This document shows positions 25,432 through 38,321 of a DNA stretch of 64,000 nucleotides, piece by piece. Under the pieces are notes generated by a model. That model had not been told where the DNA came from. It did not search any database and was given only the letters and a program-made list of their open reading frames with translations. Source of the stretch: Coriaria nepalensis (Eukaryota > Streptophyta > Magnoliopsida > Cucurbitales > Coriariaceae). A program made the translations under genes and the position numbers. Where the stretch lies: contig CP114492.1 of NCBI GenBank assembly GCA_027186245.1, positions 9,018,501 through 9,082,500 of the forward strand, read 5' to 3'. The first letter of the stretch is position 1, and each line of letters opens with the position of its first letter.

Positions 25432-26323
25432 TTTAGCACCAACTCAGTATTTGGCTCAATTCATTTCCTTCTTCTTTTCAATGGATCCCAGAAATGAACT
25501 TTTGGTGGGTCTTTCATCGAACAGTGAAACAGCCTCCAAGTCAAACGACGTTGTATCGTCTCATTCTCTTCTTCGACGTGTCGTATTCCTCGAAGTTGTA
25601 AACGTGAAACTCAAGCGTCGTCGCATTGCTCGAATATAATAATGTATACAAAATTAATGAAATATTCCAACCAACGTGTAGTTTTCGTGTCAAAAAGGCT
25701 AGACCACCTATTTTTTGTTGACTGCTTTATAAACGTGAGCTGTCGTTTCATCATTATTCACCGTTGCGTCTATAAACCGAACATGTACACGTCGGAAACG
25801 TCCACAAAACAGAAACGTCCACTCTCTTCTGGATATTTCGGGTCGGGTCGGTTCGATAGATAACCCTCTGTATGTGCTGACGTGGCAACAATTTAGCGAG
25901 AAAGGAGGGAGGGATGATTTCCTACGTGTCGGAGGAGGGAATCCGTAACATTTCGTTTTCTTTTCCTACGCTTTTTCTCTTCTCCTTTCTCAATATCTCC
26001 GAGAGAGAGAGAGAGAGAGAGAGAGAATTTTGAAAAATCTCACGGAAAAATCAAATTCCAGGTGCATTCTTTAAATCTCTCTGCTTTATTCTGGAATCTA
26101 ATTGCTGATCAAAGAGTAGCGAAATTTCTTCCTGTAAGATCGGATATCGAACGGGGTTTTTGGTTCTCGGATCTGCAGTCTTTTGATGGTTGATTTTTAC
26201 TTCAGTGTTGAGATTTTGGGGAATTTTTGAATTTGGATCTAATTGCGGTTTTCTGTTTGGGGAACTGGAAATTCGCTAACCTCAGCTGATTTAGGAGGGT
26301 TTTTTTTAGGGTTTTTGGTTACA
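25432..26323. promoter_or_regulatory. Divergent promoter region between FAM114-like and sorting nexin genes
   Basis: The 892 bp between two outward-facing ATGs must hold both promoters and leaders. A GA tract at 26001-26027 probably lies in the sorting-nexin 5' UTR. CCAG/GTGCATT near 26060 is a possible donor for a leader intron. No clear TATA box was identified. Confidence 0.5.
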
Positions 26324-29300
26324 ATGAAGGCTATGGAGACGTTACAGGATCTGATTGAGGAAATTAAACTTCGAACAGTGTGGTGGGCTCTGTTTGTTTT
26401 CGCCGTTTCTTACTTCTTGACCCGTAAGTTCTTGATTTAAATTTTCAATCATCATCGAGCTCTATCAATGCGTTTAATTCTACCTGTACGATGATTTTAG
26501 GCTGATAAAGGGGTTCTGCGCGGTTTTATCATTTGGGCTTTGATGTGGATTGGCGTTCTGTCTACTTTTTTAATGAACTTGTTAGAATACAATGCAGTAT
26601 GCAGTAGTGTCAAATTCCTAGTCTCTGTACTTAGAACATCGTAAAACATGAAAAGGAGAGGATGTAGTGAGGTTTTGTTTTCGATTAAATTGGTAAACCT
26701 GGAGGAGGAACTTCTATTAAATTTGTGTTTGGTTATTTTCATTGCAGATACAAGTAAATCAATGTGGATGAATGTACCCATATCAATTCTCTTGGTTTGT
26801 GGGTTACGGATTCTGTTAAATGAGGTGGACTTCCGGTGGAAGGTGCGATCAGTTCATCCACAAACTTATTTGTCTCATCTCAAGAAGAAACAGTTATCCG
26901 TGAATGATTCACGGCTTTCTTATGTACCTCCACTGCCAAGATGGAAAAGAAAAATTGACTCTCCTGTTGTTGAGGCGGCAATGAAGGATTTTATTGATAA
27001 AATTTTGAAGGACTTTGTGGTTGATTTGTGGTATTCAGAGATAACCCCAGACAGGGAGTTTCCTGAGCATATACGTGCTATAATCATGGATGCTCTTGGG
27101 GAAATCTCAGGAAGGGTTAAAGAGATGAACCTTGTGGACTTATTAACGAGGTAGCTATTTTCCTTCCTTTTTTGTACAAATCTGAAAAGAAAAAAAGAAA
27201 ATCTAATTGCCATTTGGTAGCTTCTTACGTCTGAAAAACTTTTTAACTTATAGAGCCACCTATTGTGGTTAACTTTTCAGGGATATAGTTGATTTAGTAG
27301 GTAATCACATGGACCTTTTTAGAAGAAATCAGACGGCCATAGGAGCTGATGTCATGGGAACATTGTCATCAGAGGAGAGGGATGAAAGATTGAAACACCA
27401 TCTTATGGCTTCTAAGGAACTTCATCCTGCTTTGATTTCTCCTGAGAGTGAGTACAAGGTGTGAGTGGAGTCTTTGGATGGAATTTTTTTTTGTTCTTGG
27501 ATTCTATCTCTTGCATTATGTTTACTGCTTCACCACTTCTTATAGGTCCTTCAGTGGCTTATGAATGGGCTGTTAACTGTAGTGCTTAAACCGCGAGAAA
27601 CTCAATGTCCTGCTGTTCTTTCTATTGCTCGAGAACTCTTAACTTGTTTGGTAATGCAACCAATTATGAATTTTGCAAGTCCTGGGTACGTATCTCATGG
27701 TTTATTTCATATCAATTGAAAACAGATTATATTTTAGCATCATTCTGTTACTTGAAAATGGGCTCTGAAAAATTCAATGAAAAACCACTTCACTCAAGTA
27801 TTAACATTGTCTACTCGTCCTTCATGTTGCCTAAAAAACGAAAACATATTTAATTATGTCTTGATAAAAGCACAATCATTCCTTCATCTTATTTCTATCT
27901 TTTGTTGAAACTTTGGGGCTTTTGTTGTTAGCAGTATGCCCTGAATTCACCTCTGTTTACATATAATTTCTCTGTTAGCAGGTATATCAATGAGTTGATT
28001 GAGTTTGTTTACCTTGCTGCCACTAAAGAGGATAGCAGCACTGAGGAAGCAGGCTGTCATCAGACAGCAACTGCTTCAGATCCTTACCATGGTCGTGATG
28101 ATTATTCAAACCAAAAGCAGTCATCTTTAAACGATACAATGTTTGCTCCAATTGTGGATCACAGCGAGCCCTTGCACCCACGGAATGCAGATTGGGTTCA
28201 TATGCTTGATGTCGCAACCCAGAGGAGAACTGAAGTTCTTATGCCTGAAAATCTTGAAAATATGTGGACGAAAGGAAGATACTACAAGAAGAAAGAAAAG
28301 AAGAGCATTAAAGTAGGAATTCAGGAACCTATTCCAAAGGTTTCTGGAGTAAGTGCTCACCCACCTACTAGAAATTTGGGGAGCGAAATGTTGATTACAG
28401 CATCTGGAACTTCTATGACAACGGAAGAGAAATCAGAAGGCCAACTAATCCTCAAAAGAAGTCTCGATACACATTTTAGCTCTCCATTAAGTGATAGAAA
28501 TAACATTTCTACACAGATCCCTTTGGATCCTTATAAGGAATTCACTGAGGGGGAATATTCTGTCGAGGAATTTAAGGATAATAGTGATTTTTCTACCGAC
28601 GGAGATAATAGACGACTTAAGAGATCCAGCAGCACTTCTGCTTTGAAATTTGAGCCTGATATGAAAAAGCCATTTACAGGAGAAGGGGTAGGATCTATCA
28701 TTTCTGAGTTCTACAGCCCCAATTTTGGTAGGCGTACTGAAGAGCGTATTGGTAACAATGCCTCAGATATGGTAGTTCGCGAGGAGGGACAACTGGCTCC
28801 TAAGCTCAAGAGTCGGGTGAGCATCACTACCTTGCAAGTTGGCGGTTATTTAAGTTAAAGGGGAAAAAAAAAAGATCTAAGCTAGTTGTTGCCTGTTCTC
28901 TCCTATGTTTACAGGTTATTGGCGCATACTTTGAAAAACTAGGGTCAAAATCTTTTGCCGTATACTCTATTGCGGTGACAGATGTAGAAAACAGAACCTG
29001 GTTTGTCAAAAGAAGGTGCTAGTCCCATCTTATGATTTTAAAAGTTTCTGATCACTTGTCCTCATAGACTTCAGTGTATCTAGGAAGTCCCTCATAGTCT
29101 CTTATAGCTGATGGTCCATATTCACTTTTTGGCTACTTTGTCTCTGCAGATATAGGAATTTTGAGCGATTGCATCGACATCTCAAAGATATTCCCAATTA
29201 CACATTACACTTACCTCCCAAAAGAATATTTTCATCAAGTACGGAGGATGCTTTTGTCCACCAGCGTTGTATTCAGCTAGACAAATATCTGCAGGTAAAA

Positions 29301-31567
29301 TATAGCCTATGCCTATCCTTTATTTGCATGTCCATATGTGTATGAACTTAACATATACAATTCGCTAAACCATGCTTTTAGACTGCTTCACTAATGCTGT
29401 TTTGACTCAGGATCTCTTATCGATTGCAAATGTTGCTGAGCAGCATGAAGTGTGGGATTTCTTAAGTGTTTCATCAAAGGTAAGACTCCTGACACTGGAA
29501 ACTATTGTCTTAAATAAACATCCATATCTGCATGAATTAATATAGTTTGGTCATTATAAATATATATAAAATTAATTTCTTGTGCTACAGAATTACTCCT
29601 TTGGAAAATCTCCCTCAGTGATGAGAACCCTGGCAGGTAAATGGTTCCTTGGTGGTCTTAGCATATTGACTCCCTATCCTTGTAGATTATTACTAATCAC
29701 TATGTTGCCCCATTAACTATGGAATTTTACTTCAATAAACATGGATCAAACAGTCAATGTGGATGATGCTATGGATGATATCGTACGCCAGTTCAAAGGG
29801 GTTTCAGGTGGCTTGATTCGTAAAGTTTCTGGTTCTACGTTGTCTACTCATGTAGATGAAGGCTCTTCTTCAGTTTATACTCGGAATAATCCCGATGAGA
29901 TAAGTAAGCACATTTCAAGCCAATATAGTGTGGGTACTGCTAATAGCTTTTCTGACAATGAGGCGGGAAACGATAACCCTGAGGAAGTCAGTGGATGGCA
30001 TTCAGATAATGAATTGAGCTCCAAGCGTTTTCCACCTCGGATGATCAAACATGAGAACAAGGACTTGGTTTCAGAAAAGAAAAATGATTTAGCGGTGAAA
30101 TTCAGTACTAGTCAAGGAGGCTTTCCTGCAACCTCGTATAATACAGAAGATCCTGTCGGAATGCCACCTGAGGTATTGCAAGTTCATCTAAGCTCGTATT
30201 GTTCGGTTTTATGCAGTAGACATTCAAATACCTTATTGCTTCTTATACATTCTAATCTATAATCTACCTTCTATAGAGATTTTGGATGTAGATTACTTCT
30301 AACGTAATTTCCTTTATTGCAGTGGACTCCACCCAAAGTAAGCGTGCCTCTGTTGAATTTGGTTGATAAGATATTTCAACTCAACAGGAGAGGCTGGATA
30401 AGGTGCCTTTTTTTTTTCATTTAATATATATGTATATATATACTTAATTGCTGCTAAATTGTTATGATTATGTGTAAGCATTGTGTCCACTTGTTACTAG
30501 TTATCCCCTGTTTTCAAAGTTATCGAGACCCCCTTCTCTTTTCCCACCTTCTTTTCAGACAGCCAACTTGAAGACTTAATGTTGCTTATATTCCATTCTT
30601 TCTATATGCAGAAGGCAGGTCCTTTGGATATCAAAGCAAATATTGCAGTTAATAATGGAAGACGCCATTGATGACTGGCTTTTGAGACATATACACTGGC
30701 TTCGGAGAGATGACATCATTGCTCAGGGTATTCGGTGGGTTCAAGATGTAAGTCTAAGCCACTTGGAAGTATTTTTATTATAGTGAAATGGTGATTACCT
30801 GATTGTAAGTTGAGATCAAACTGTTATTGAAACTTAAAATATTTTAAATTTTCGAATAGTTCTCTAATCTTGGTCCTCTCCACATGTATATGTTGGAGTA
30901 CCAGTGTGAATCATAAATGTAATTAATCATTCCTTCTAATATTCTCTTTCAGATTCTTTGGCCCAACGGCACATTCTTCATAAAGATAGCAAATACCCAA
31001 AACGAAGATGATGATGATATTCAATCTACCAGATATGGTTTTCAAACAACTAGCAAATCTGAGGATGGTAAGATATCCAAACCAGGCTCTTTTGAGCAAC
31101 AGCTTGAGGCTGCTCGTAGAGCAAGTGATGTCAAGAAAATGCTCTTTGGTAGGTAGTAGTGCTTTCTCTTTTAGTTGACATATGAGTTTATTTTAAATTG
31201 AGGCACATGTCTTAACTTCCATCATATAAATTGAGGCTGGAAATCTTTTATATACTGTTCCTTCACTTTCTCAGGTGGAGCTCCATCGGCAGTGGTCAGC
31301 CTGATAGGCAATAATCAATACAAGAGATGTGCAAAAGACATCTATTACTTCACTCAGGTAAATCCTCCTTTTCTTCTTTTTGTGTGTGGGTGTGTGTAAC
31401 CTAACTTCAAGTACCTTTCTGAACCAACAAACTGTAAAATTTCAATATTGCAGTCTACAGTCTGTGTGAAGCAGCTTGCCTACGGAATACTCGAACTATT
31501 ACTCGTATCAGTTTTCCCTGAACTGCAGAATTTGGTTCTTGACGTTCATGAGAAAATGAGTCCCTAA
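26324..31567 (+). CDS. PXA-PX-nexin_C sorting nexin (At2g15900-like)
   Basis: Large membrane-anchored sorting nexin of the SNX13/14/25 architecture, about 1,000 residues. The ATG at 26324 gives a short helix and a hydrophobic segment (WWALFVFAVSYFL); a second hydrophobic segment (VPISILLVCGLRILL) opens exon 2 (26748-27150). The PXA domain follows (VVEAAMKDFIDKILKDFV ... LKHHLMASKELHPAL). A long polar linker (exon from 27982) precedes the PX domain, starting near 28914 with IGAYFEKLG, then RRYRNFERLH and LPPKRIF, which fit phosphoinositide-binding positions. The nexin_C domain starts near 30323 (VPLLNLVDKIFQLNRRGWI) and the stop is at 31565. No RGS domain was seen. Expected role: endosomal membrane trafficking. 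The first in-frame ATG was chosen; the frame is open further upstream but has no ATG. Confidence 0.88.
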
Positions 31568-32492
31568 ATCAGTGTAGATTCATTGGATTATCATCTTCTT
31601 CAACCCATCTCTCGCTCCAGGTAGTGTCTGGTTTTTCTCTCCCTTCACAAGCTCGGAATCTTGATTAACTTTTTCCGGAGTGCCATTAGTTTTAGATTAG
31701 TGATGGCTTTACCTGCAGCAATTTCACAGTGAAAATTCTTCTTTTCTTTTTTTTTTTTTTCCGGCCAGTAGTGAAAATTCATCTAGTATGAAAAATAGCT
31801 CTCTCGTTTCAACTGTACAGAAAAAGAAGATTCCTTAGAAGTATGTACAGAGTCCCCTCTTCTGTAGTATATCTGCACAGTTAAATGTCGTACATAGCCG
31901 TTTACAAGGATTTTGTATGTCCAGATTTTGGTCAGAAGCAGGTTTTCTTTTTTTCTTGGTGTTTTTATTTATTTTTGTTTAATATTTTTGTATATCGATA
32001 ATAATCAAGAATATTTCAAACTAGTCGGATATTTCGGGAAAAAAAAAATGACATAATATGGTTATTGTGTTTTGTGGAAAATGTGGGACCGACTAAAGGA
32101 AAATGTGGATAATAGCGTGAAAATTTTACTATACAGAAATTTGATGCAATAAATTGGAAAGAAATCGTTAAACCAGCTCCTCTACCCTTTGTTCATTTGC
32201 TAAAGTTGGGGTTTTTTTTAAATTTTCTAAGACTTTGGGGGCCCCAAAAAGAAATTTTCTAAAACTAGAGAGGCAAAAAGAAATAAAAGTTCTAAAACCT
32301 TAAAAACACTGTTGACTGATTCCAACTACTGCAAGCAAGAGCCAAGAGGACCTAGATCTGAAAAAGCGAGTCGGAGAGAGAGAGAGAGAGACGAATTGGT
32401 ATGGATTTCAGCTAGATTTTTCTTCACGTAAATTCAGCGACGGGCAGAATTTTCCGGCTTCCCAAACAGATTTATATCTATACAGAGGGAAT
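31568..32492. other. Sorting nexin 3' UTR and VRN1-like 5' region
   Basis: Contains a T-run near 31749-31760, a 3' UTR-like TGTACAGAGTCC region and a GA tract at about 32375-32391 that is probably in the leader of the next gene. No gene was seen. Confidence 0.5.
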
Positions 32493-34766
32493 ATGCCGCG
32501 TTCTCATTTCTACAAACTCATTCTGTCGTCAACTCTCCGGGCCAAACAATTGGTACTCCTCTCTCTCACCTCCTCTCCCTCTTCATCTTCTTCTCTTTCT
32601 TTCTTCTCGGGTTTTTTTTTTTTTTTTTCCCTTTCATTTCCTTCTTAATTTTTCACGAAAGATGGTGATGATCAGCTGAAACTCAAAGCTTCTTACTCTT
32701 CGAGAAAGGAAGGTTAAATTTGAGCATCTGGATTCTGCTCTTTTAGTTCACTTTACTTCTTCTTGTATGGAAATTTTAGTAAAAACATTCGGAAATGTCT
32801 GCTTCTTTACATTGTTTGAGAAGGGGAAATTCTGAATTTATTATTCTAGGGCTTGTGTCCGGGAGTTTAGAACATTCGATTTAGCTAAGCTTAAAAACAG
32901 TTGCTCAAGGTCAAGCTTGGTTTAATTACTTCAACGTATTCTGATATTCTCGAGCCCTTGCAATAGCCATTACTCTGTTTTCTTTTGCGTTATTATCTTT
33001 CAGAGAAATTTGTTTCAATATATACTTAGGCCTGTGCTGTCCAAATTTCTCCCAGTTAATTACGGCTAGTAATAAATTTCATCTCACAGCAATCTCTTCC
33101 AAGATATGCGGAATTAAGAAATAACTAGATTAATCATATAATTGAGAAAGCTGTTTAGGCTGTGTTGTTCTTAAGCTGGTGTTTAGCACCTGGCTGATTT
33201 GACATATACACATTTGAGGCATCCCCATTTGAACATTGTTACTTGTATTGATGGAGTAGAACACTTATAACAGATGTGATGTTACAGTTAAAATCTCATT
33301 AGTCCAGTAAAATATTGAGATTTAGTACAAGGTGCTCTATGTTTTGAATTACTATGCGGTGGATCTTGTAAGAATGGACTTGTTGTGTGATGAGATGGAC
33401 ATTAAACCTACTTTGATATCAGTTACCCCTGTATGGTTACATATATTTTCTTTGATCCCATGTTAGTTTTCTTTTCCGCCATGTAATGTATCGACATATT
33501 TGTTTTTACTGTCATTCAAACTTGATTTGAGCTGTGCAGAGAATTCCAGAAAACTTCCTCAGGAAAATCAGGGATGAGCTCTCTACAGTTGCTACACTTT
33601 TAGTTCCTGATGGTCATGTTTGGCGTATAGGATTGAAGAAAGCTGATAACAAGTTTTGGCTTCAAGATGGTTGGCAGGAATTTATTGACCATTACTCCAT
33701 CCGTGTGGGGTATTTCTTACTGTTCAGATACGAAGGGAAATCAAATTTCAATGTTTACATTTATAACTTGAAAACGTCTGAAATAGACTATCAATCCACT
33801 ACTCTTGGAGGGACTCAGAGGACCACCTATGCGAATCAAAGTGCTATATTCGAAGAGTTAGAAGATGATGACTCGGCTTCTGACTCTTTAAAAGACACGG
33901 TTTTTCAAGAAGTTGTAGATAAACAGAAATCCTCCAAAGTTTCTATTCCTTTTTCACAAAATTTATTCAATGGATCTTCTACAAATAAGAAGAGCATGAA
34001 TTGGACTGATGAAGAGGACCCTGATTCACCAAAGCATGCTGATAATTCACAAACTGAACTTCAGCCTAAAAGAAGGGGTAGAAAAAAGCAGAAAACTGAT
34101 TCTAGTAAGTTGCCAAGTACTATTCGTCTCACCACGTCCAAACCATTTTCTAACCAGAAAAGGTAACGAAACATTATATAAATCTGCAGATGAGCATGGT
34201 CCATCCACCAAAAAAGAAGGGCAAGTAACAATGCGCATTAGATTTTATGAGAGTGCTTCTATCAGGAAGAGACCAGTGACCACAGAAGAAAGAGATAGTG
34301 CCATTAATTCAGCCAAAGCTTTTAATCCCATTAATCCTTTCTGCAGGGTTGTCTTACGGCCTTCCTATCTGTACAAAGGCTGTATAATGGTGAGCCAATT
34401 AACTAATCTATTATACATGGATTTTCAAAACAAATGTTTTAATATTTACACTTTGTGCAGTATCTTCCATCCTGCTTTGCAGAGAAGAGTTTATGTGGGG
34501 TTTCTGGATTCATCAAGCTTCAGATTTGGGACGGAAGACAGTGGCCTGTTAGATGCTTGTATAGAGGAGGTAGAGCCAAGTTAAGCCAGGGATGGTACGA
34601 ATTCTCATCAGAGAATAATTTGGAAGAAGGAGATGTTTGTGTCTTTGAGCTGATCAAGGGAAAAGAAATTACTCTAAAAGTGACCATTTTCCGGGTTGTT
34701 GAAGATGTTAAACTCATGACCCCACCACCTACAACGTGGCCGAAAAGCTTGAGCAGAGTAAACTAG
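32493..34766 (+). CDS. VRN1: VRN1-like protein with two B3 DNA-binding domains
   Basis: 376 residues in four exons: 32493-32552, 33540-34104, 34190-34389 and 34461-34766. The short exon 1 encodes [20 protein letters not shown] and is joined through a 987-bp intron to [10 protein letters not shown], so the first B3 domain spans about residues 5-95 ([28 protein letters not shown]). A basic KRRGRKKQK stretch, probably a nuclear signal, follows the acidic linker. The second B3 domain spans about residues 250-345 ([46 protein letters not shown]). An 85-bp intron (34105-34189) is needed to keep frame. The layout matches Arabidopsis VRN1 (341 residues), a non-specific DNA-binding protein that maintains FLC silencing after cold; its target in this species is unknown. 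Confidence 0.93.
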
Positions 34767-34979
34767 TACCAGTTAACTGTAATAATACGTATCTGGTAAA
34801 TTCTACATTGCTAGCTAGACCGTGCCAAAGTTTTTTTTTTTTTTTTTGTTACTCTTTTTTTAAGTGACTTTCTGTTCATGTGGAGTGTTGGATGTTACAT
34901 GTTGTGTCCATAAAACATCTTCAGGATAACTTGTAGCTAAAACTCTTGCCCTTCTCAGGGTTTTGGTATATAAAAATGT

Positions 34980-35288
34980 AGGGATGAGTGGATTCGATCC
35001 GACCCGATCGGATGTCCGATGAAATTGATCGAATCAGATACCCGATCCAATAAAAATTTATACTCCTATATCTGATCTGATCCGCATAGGGTTTTCCTAT
35101 TAAATTATCTTATCTGCATAGTGGAAAATAATTATGAAATAATTATCATTTTTTTATTCGTTGATCTGATATGATCCCATCTAATGCGGATGGCCAGAAT
35201 TATTATTAGATCGGATATCATCCGATTGATTTTATCACATCCATTATCTAATCCGATGGATTGGATTCGGATTTTTTGCTCCTCCCTT
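34980..35288. mobile_element. Mutator-type MITE, 309 bp, 9-bp target duplication
   Basis: The element is flanked by perfect 9-bp direct repeats TAAAAATGT (34971-34979 and 35289-35297). Its ends are imperfect inverted repeats: AGGGATGAGTGGATTCGATC at the left, AAGGGAGGAGCAAAAAATCC read inward from the right. The inside is rich in GATCCGAT/ATCGGAT motifs and has no coding frame. A 9-bp duplication is typical of Mutator-like elements, so this is a non-autonomous MULE-type MITE. Confidence 0.85.
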
Positions 35289-35777
35289 TAAAAATGTGGT
35301 CTTGCATTGTGAAATTATTGTGAATAGATTTCTTAATCTTGATTAGATGCCAGAAGAGGGATTTGGCCAAGAGGTTTATTTTTGTGATCAAAATTCACAA
35401 AATATCTCATTTCCTCATTTTTGTGGGGTACATGGAATATTATTTATTCTTGGCTACAATTAAAAGTTGCTAAGTACTTCTCTAGGAAAAAAAAAGACAG
35501 AATCTCATCTAATAGTCTGCTTCTCAACCAACCAACAGTGCCCGCCTTATCCATCCAATCCCCACGAACATAAAGCCTGAGACTTTCTTCCATCCCCATT
35601 TCTCTTCCTGTACTTTCCCACTAGACTGAAGCAGAACATACCTCTTCTTCGCCCATCAAAGAAAAAAAAAAAAAGGGTAATTCATAATTTCATGTTCATT
35701 CACTGCAACGACAAAAAATTATCTTCTTCCTACCATTTCTGTTTCTGATTCTTCTTTACTGTATCTTTCAGGAAACA

Positions 35778-36149
35778 ATGGCGTCCGCTTCAGCTACTCT
35801 CTCTCCAGCCATGTCTACTGCTTCCACGTTTTCCTCAAGGAAACAGAGGAACAGGGTGCATTACGTGAGAGGCCTGAATTCATTTGGTGGGCTTAAAGCC
35901 CACAACCATGTGCTCTCCTTAGGCCTTCCTTCAGGCACTGAGCAGTCATTTGCAAAAGTTGTAAGCTCCTTGAAATCCCCATCAAAAGGCAGAGGAGGAG
36001 GTGCTCTCTCTTCTACCTGTAATGCAGTGGGTGAAATATTCAGGATTGCTGCTATAATCAATGGCCTGGTTCTCGTTGGAGTAGCTGTCGGATTTGTTCT
36101 TCTCCGAGTCGAAGCATTTGTGGAAGAATCTGAGTCTGAATTTTCCTAG
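35778..36149 (+). CDS. Predicted plastid (thylakoid?) single-span membrane protein
   Basis: 123 residues from an ATG directly downstream of a probable leader intron (donor near 35675, acceptor TTTCAG at 35766-35771). The N-terminus is rich in Ser, Ala and Thr with basic residues and few acids, as in chloroplast transit peptides. A hydrophobic segment [20 protein letters not shown] lies at about residues 90-110, followed by an acidic tail ending ESESEFS. The [20 protein letters not shown] region looks like a strongly conserved plant plastid protein, but I cannot name the family. Location is inferred from composition; no reaction or partner can be assigned. Confidence 0.8.
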   Translation: MASASATLSPAMSTASTFSSRKQRNRVHYVRGLNSFGGLKAHNHVLSLGLPSGTEQSFAKVVSSLKSPSKGRGGGALSSTCNAVGEIFRIAAIINGLVLVGVAVGFVLLRVEAFVEESESEFS

Positions 36150-36410
36150 ATGAAAAAAGAAAAAAGGGTTCTTCCTGTTCTAATTTCTTCATAAAAAATT
36201 TGTATGCAAACCTCTGTTCTTTAGTTATTGTATAATTCAATCTTTCATTCAATAAAACCAAACAAGAAAAAAAAAATGGTGTTTCAGGAGTACAAATATT
36301 AAGAAAAGGAAATGAATGAGGCAAGAGAAGTCAAAAGAATGAACTTACTTTGAAATACTTCCTTTCTCTTCCACATTTTTGTACTACAAGTTACCATTTT
36401 CCACAGAGTT

Positions 36411-38321
36411 CTAATCTTTTTTTCCGATTCCCTCGATCAAAGAAAGATATGTACTATCATCAGGTGTAATCCCTTTACTCACCATTTCTTTAAGTAGCTC
36501 TTCAGCAAGATCACCTTCTTGATTCTTACATAAACCTTGTATAAGAGCATTGTAAGTTAGAATAGTAGGATTGAACCCAATACTCAACATCTCATCCCTA
36601 ACTCTAAATGCATCCTTCACATCACCTCTCTTACTATACCCACTAATTAGTGTATTATAACTAATATGATCAGGCTTAATCCCTCTTCTCTTCATCTCCT
36701 CAAGAATTTCCCTAGCTTCTTCAACTTTTCCAACCCTACAATACCCTTGCATTATGGTATTGAAAGTCACTTCATCTGGCAAAACCTTCATCCGATCCAT
36801 CTCTTCCAGAAGCGAAAAAGCGCGTCCAATGTTTCCATTAAAACAATGACCATCAATCAAAGCATTAAACATTATAATATCGGGTTTCATACCTTTACTT
36901 ACCATCTTCTCAAACAAATCATCCCCTTCCTTCATTCGATTTCGTTTGCTTAAGACATGGATAAGGGATGTATAAGTAACTATAGTCGGCTCAATCCCTC
37001 TGGTCAACATTTCATCATGGAGACTAAAAGCTTTCTTTGCATTCCCACATCTACAATAACCATTAATCAAGATATTATAAGTAATAGTGTCAGGCGAGAT
37101 TCCCTTCTCGGACATTTTCTTCATCATCTCTTCAGCCTGATCAATCCTTTGTTCCATAAACAAAGCATGGATCAACATATTGTAAGTTGTAGCCGTAGAC
37201 TTTATGCCCTTTTTTGTCATTTCCTCCCAATAATGAAACCCCATCTCCAAATCGCCTTTGTTACAATACCCATCAATCAAGGTGTTATAAGTAACCTCAG
37301 TTGGAGCTAATCCGATTTCCACCATTTTGGCGAAAAACCCGGATGCTTCCCTCAATCTTCCTTGCTTACACATTCCCTTAATAAGCAAACTATAAGTGTA
37401 AGAATCGGGTTTGACCCCTTTCCCTTTCATGGCATTAAGAATCAAAAGAGCCCCTTCAACTCTCCCTCTAGAACAATACCCATTAATTACCGTATTATAA
37501 GTAACCACATCAGCTTTATACCCTAAACTATACATATGCCCAATAAACTCCTTAGCCTTCTTCAATTTCCCTTCTCTACATAACACGTTGATCATGATGT
37601 TATAAGTATAAGTGTCTGATTTGATCCTTAATCTAAACATCTCAGCATATAGAACCCACACTTTTTCAGTTTGATTCAACCTCAAGAACAAATTCAACAA
37701 CCCATTACAAGTCCCAGTTTTGGGCACAATACCCTTTTCCTTCATCATGTAAAAACAATCAAAAGTCCCATTGGCCTTATTCATTTCATAACAGGCCCTA
37801 GTCAAATAGTCAAACACAATACTACTTTCAATACCTAAATTCTCGCGTGAAATAACCAACTGCTCGAAAATATCTTGAACCGCGTAAGTGCCACCATTGA
37901 TGACCTGCTTCAAGAGCTCCAAAGCAGGTTTGTGAGATGGAAGACGAGCAACAATGACAATGGCGAGGCAGCTCGATTCGAGATTGAGTAAAAGTTGATC
38001 GACATGGTTTAGGAATTTTAGTGCTAGTTGTGGGGTTTTGTAAAGATTTTGAAGGGTGGTGTGGATAAGAGAGGAAGTGAGATTGGGCGCGAGGTGTTTG
38101 ATTAAATGCCACTGAGAAGATTTTATGGATTCCGTAAGGAAATCACCGGTAATCGGTGTAAGGGTTGTGGGTATGTTTAGAAATGGAGTTTCGGTTTGTT
38201 GGGTTGTGTTTAGATGAGGAGATAATGAAGAGAAAAGGGCGACGTAGTGACGATTATGCCTTTTGATTCCGACCCTCTGTCTTCTCAAAGATATATCAAT
38301 TACAAGCTTCTTAGCTATCAT
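36411..38321 (-). CDS. P-class pentatricopeptide repeat protein
   Basis: Intronless, 636 residues, start MIAKKLVIDISLRRQRVG. The basic, acid-poor N-terminus suggests a mitochondrial presequence. From about residue 170 to the end there are roughly 13 tandem 35-residue PPR motifs (pattern VTYNTLIDGYCxxGxxxxAxxxxxEMxxxGIxPD), with no E, DYW or SMR extension, so it is P class. Such proteins bind organelle RNA to stabilise, process or help translate it. It recalls Arabidopsis At2g15630 (627 residues), from memory only. Residues 5 and 35 of each repeat are intact, so an RNA code prediction is possible. A GA-rich leader and poly-T tract precede the ATG. Confidence 0.92.
   Translation of the reverse strand: MIAKKLVIDISLRRQRVGIKRHNRHYVALFSSLSPHLNTTQQTETPFLNIPTTLTPITGDFLTESIKSSQWHLIKHLAPNLTSSLIHTTLQNLYKTPQLALKFLNHVDQLLLNLESSCLAIVIVARLPSHKPALELLKQVINGGTYAVQDIFEQLVISRENLGIESSIVFDYLTRACYEMNKANGTFDCFYMMKEKGIVPKTGTCNGLLNLFLRLNQTEKVWVLYAEMFRLRIKSDTYTYNIMINVLCREGKLKKAKEFIGHMYSLGYKADVVTYNTVINGYCSRGRVEGALLILNAMKGKGVKPDSYTYSLLIKGMCKQGRLREASGFFAKMVEIGLAPTEVTYNTLIDGYCNKGDLEMGFHYWEEMTKKGIKSTATTYNMLIHALFMEQRIDQAEEMMKKMSEKGISPDTITYNILINGYCRCGNAKKAFSLHDEMLTRGIEPTIVTYTSLIHVLSKRNRMKEGDDLFEKMVSKGMKPDIIMFNALIDGHCFNGNIGRAFSLLEEMDRMKVLPDEVTFNTIMQGYCRVGKVEEAREILEEMKRRGIKPDHISYNTLISGYSKRGDVKDAFRVRDEMLSIGFNPTILTYNALIQGLCKNQEGDLAEELLKEMVSKGITPDDSTYLSLIEGIGKKD

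Noticed and set aside
34140..34190. 27-bp intron (34163-34189) in the VRN1-like gene
   Set aside because: Too short for a plant intron; the GTAAGT at 34105 gives an 85-bp intron with correct phase.
36666..37310. Two + strand frames of 95 and 117 residues
   Set aside because: Antisense shadows of the PPR repeats; their periodic composition follows the PPR repeat period.
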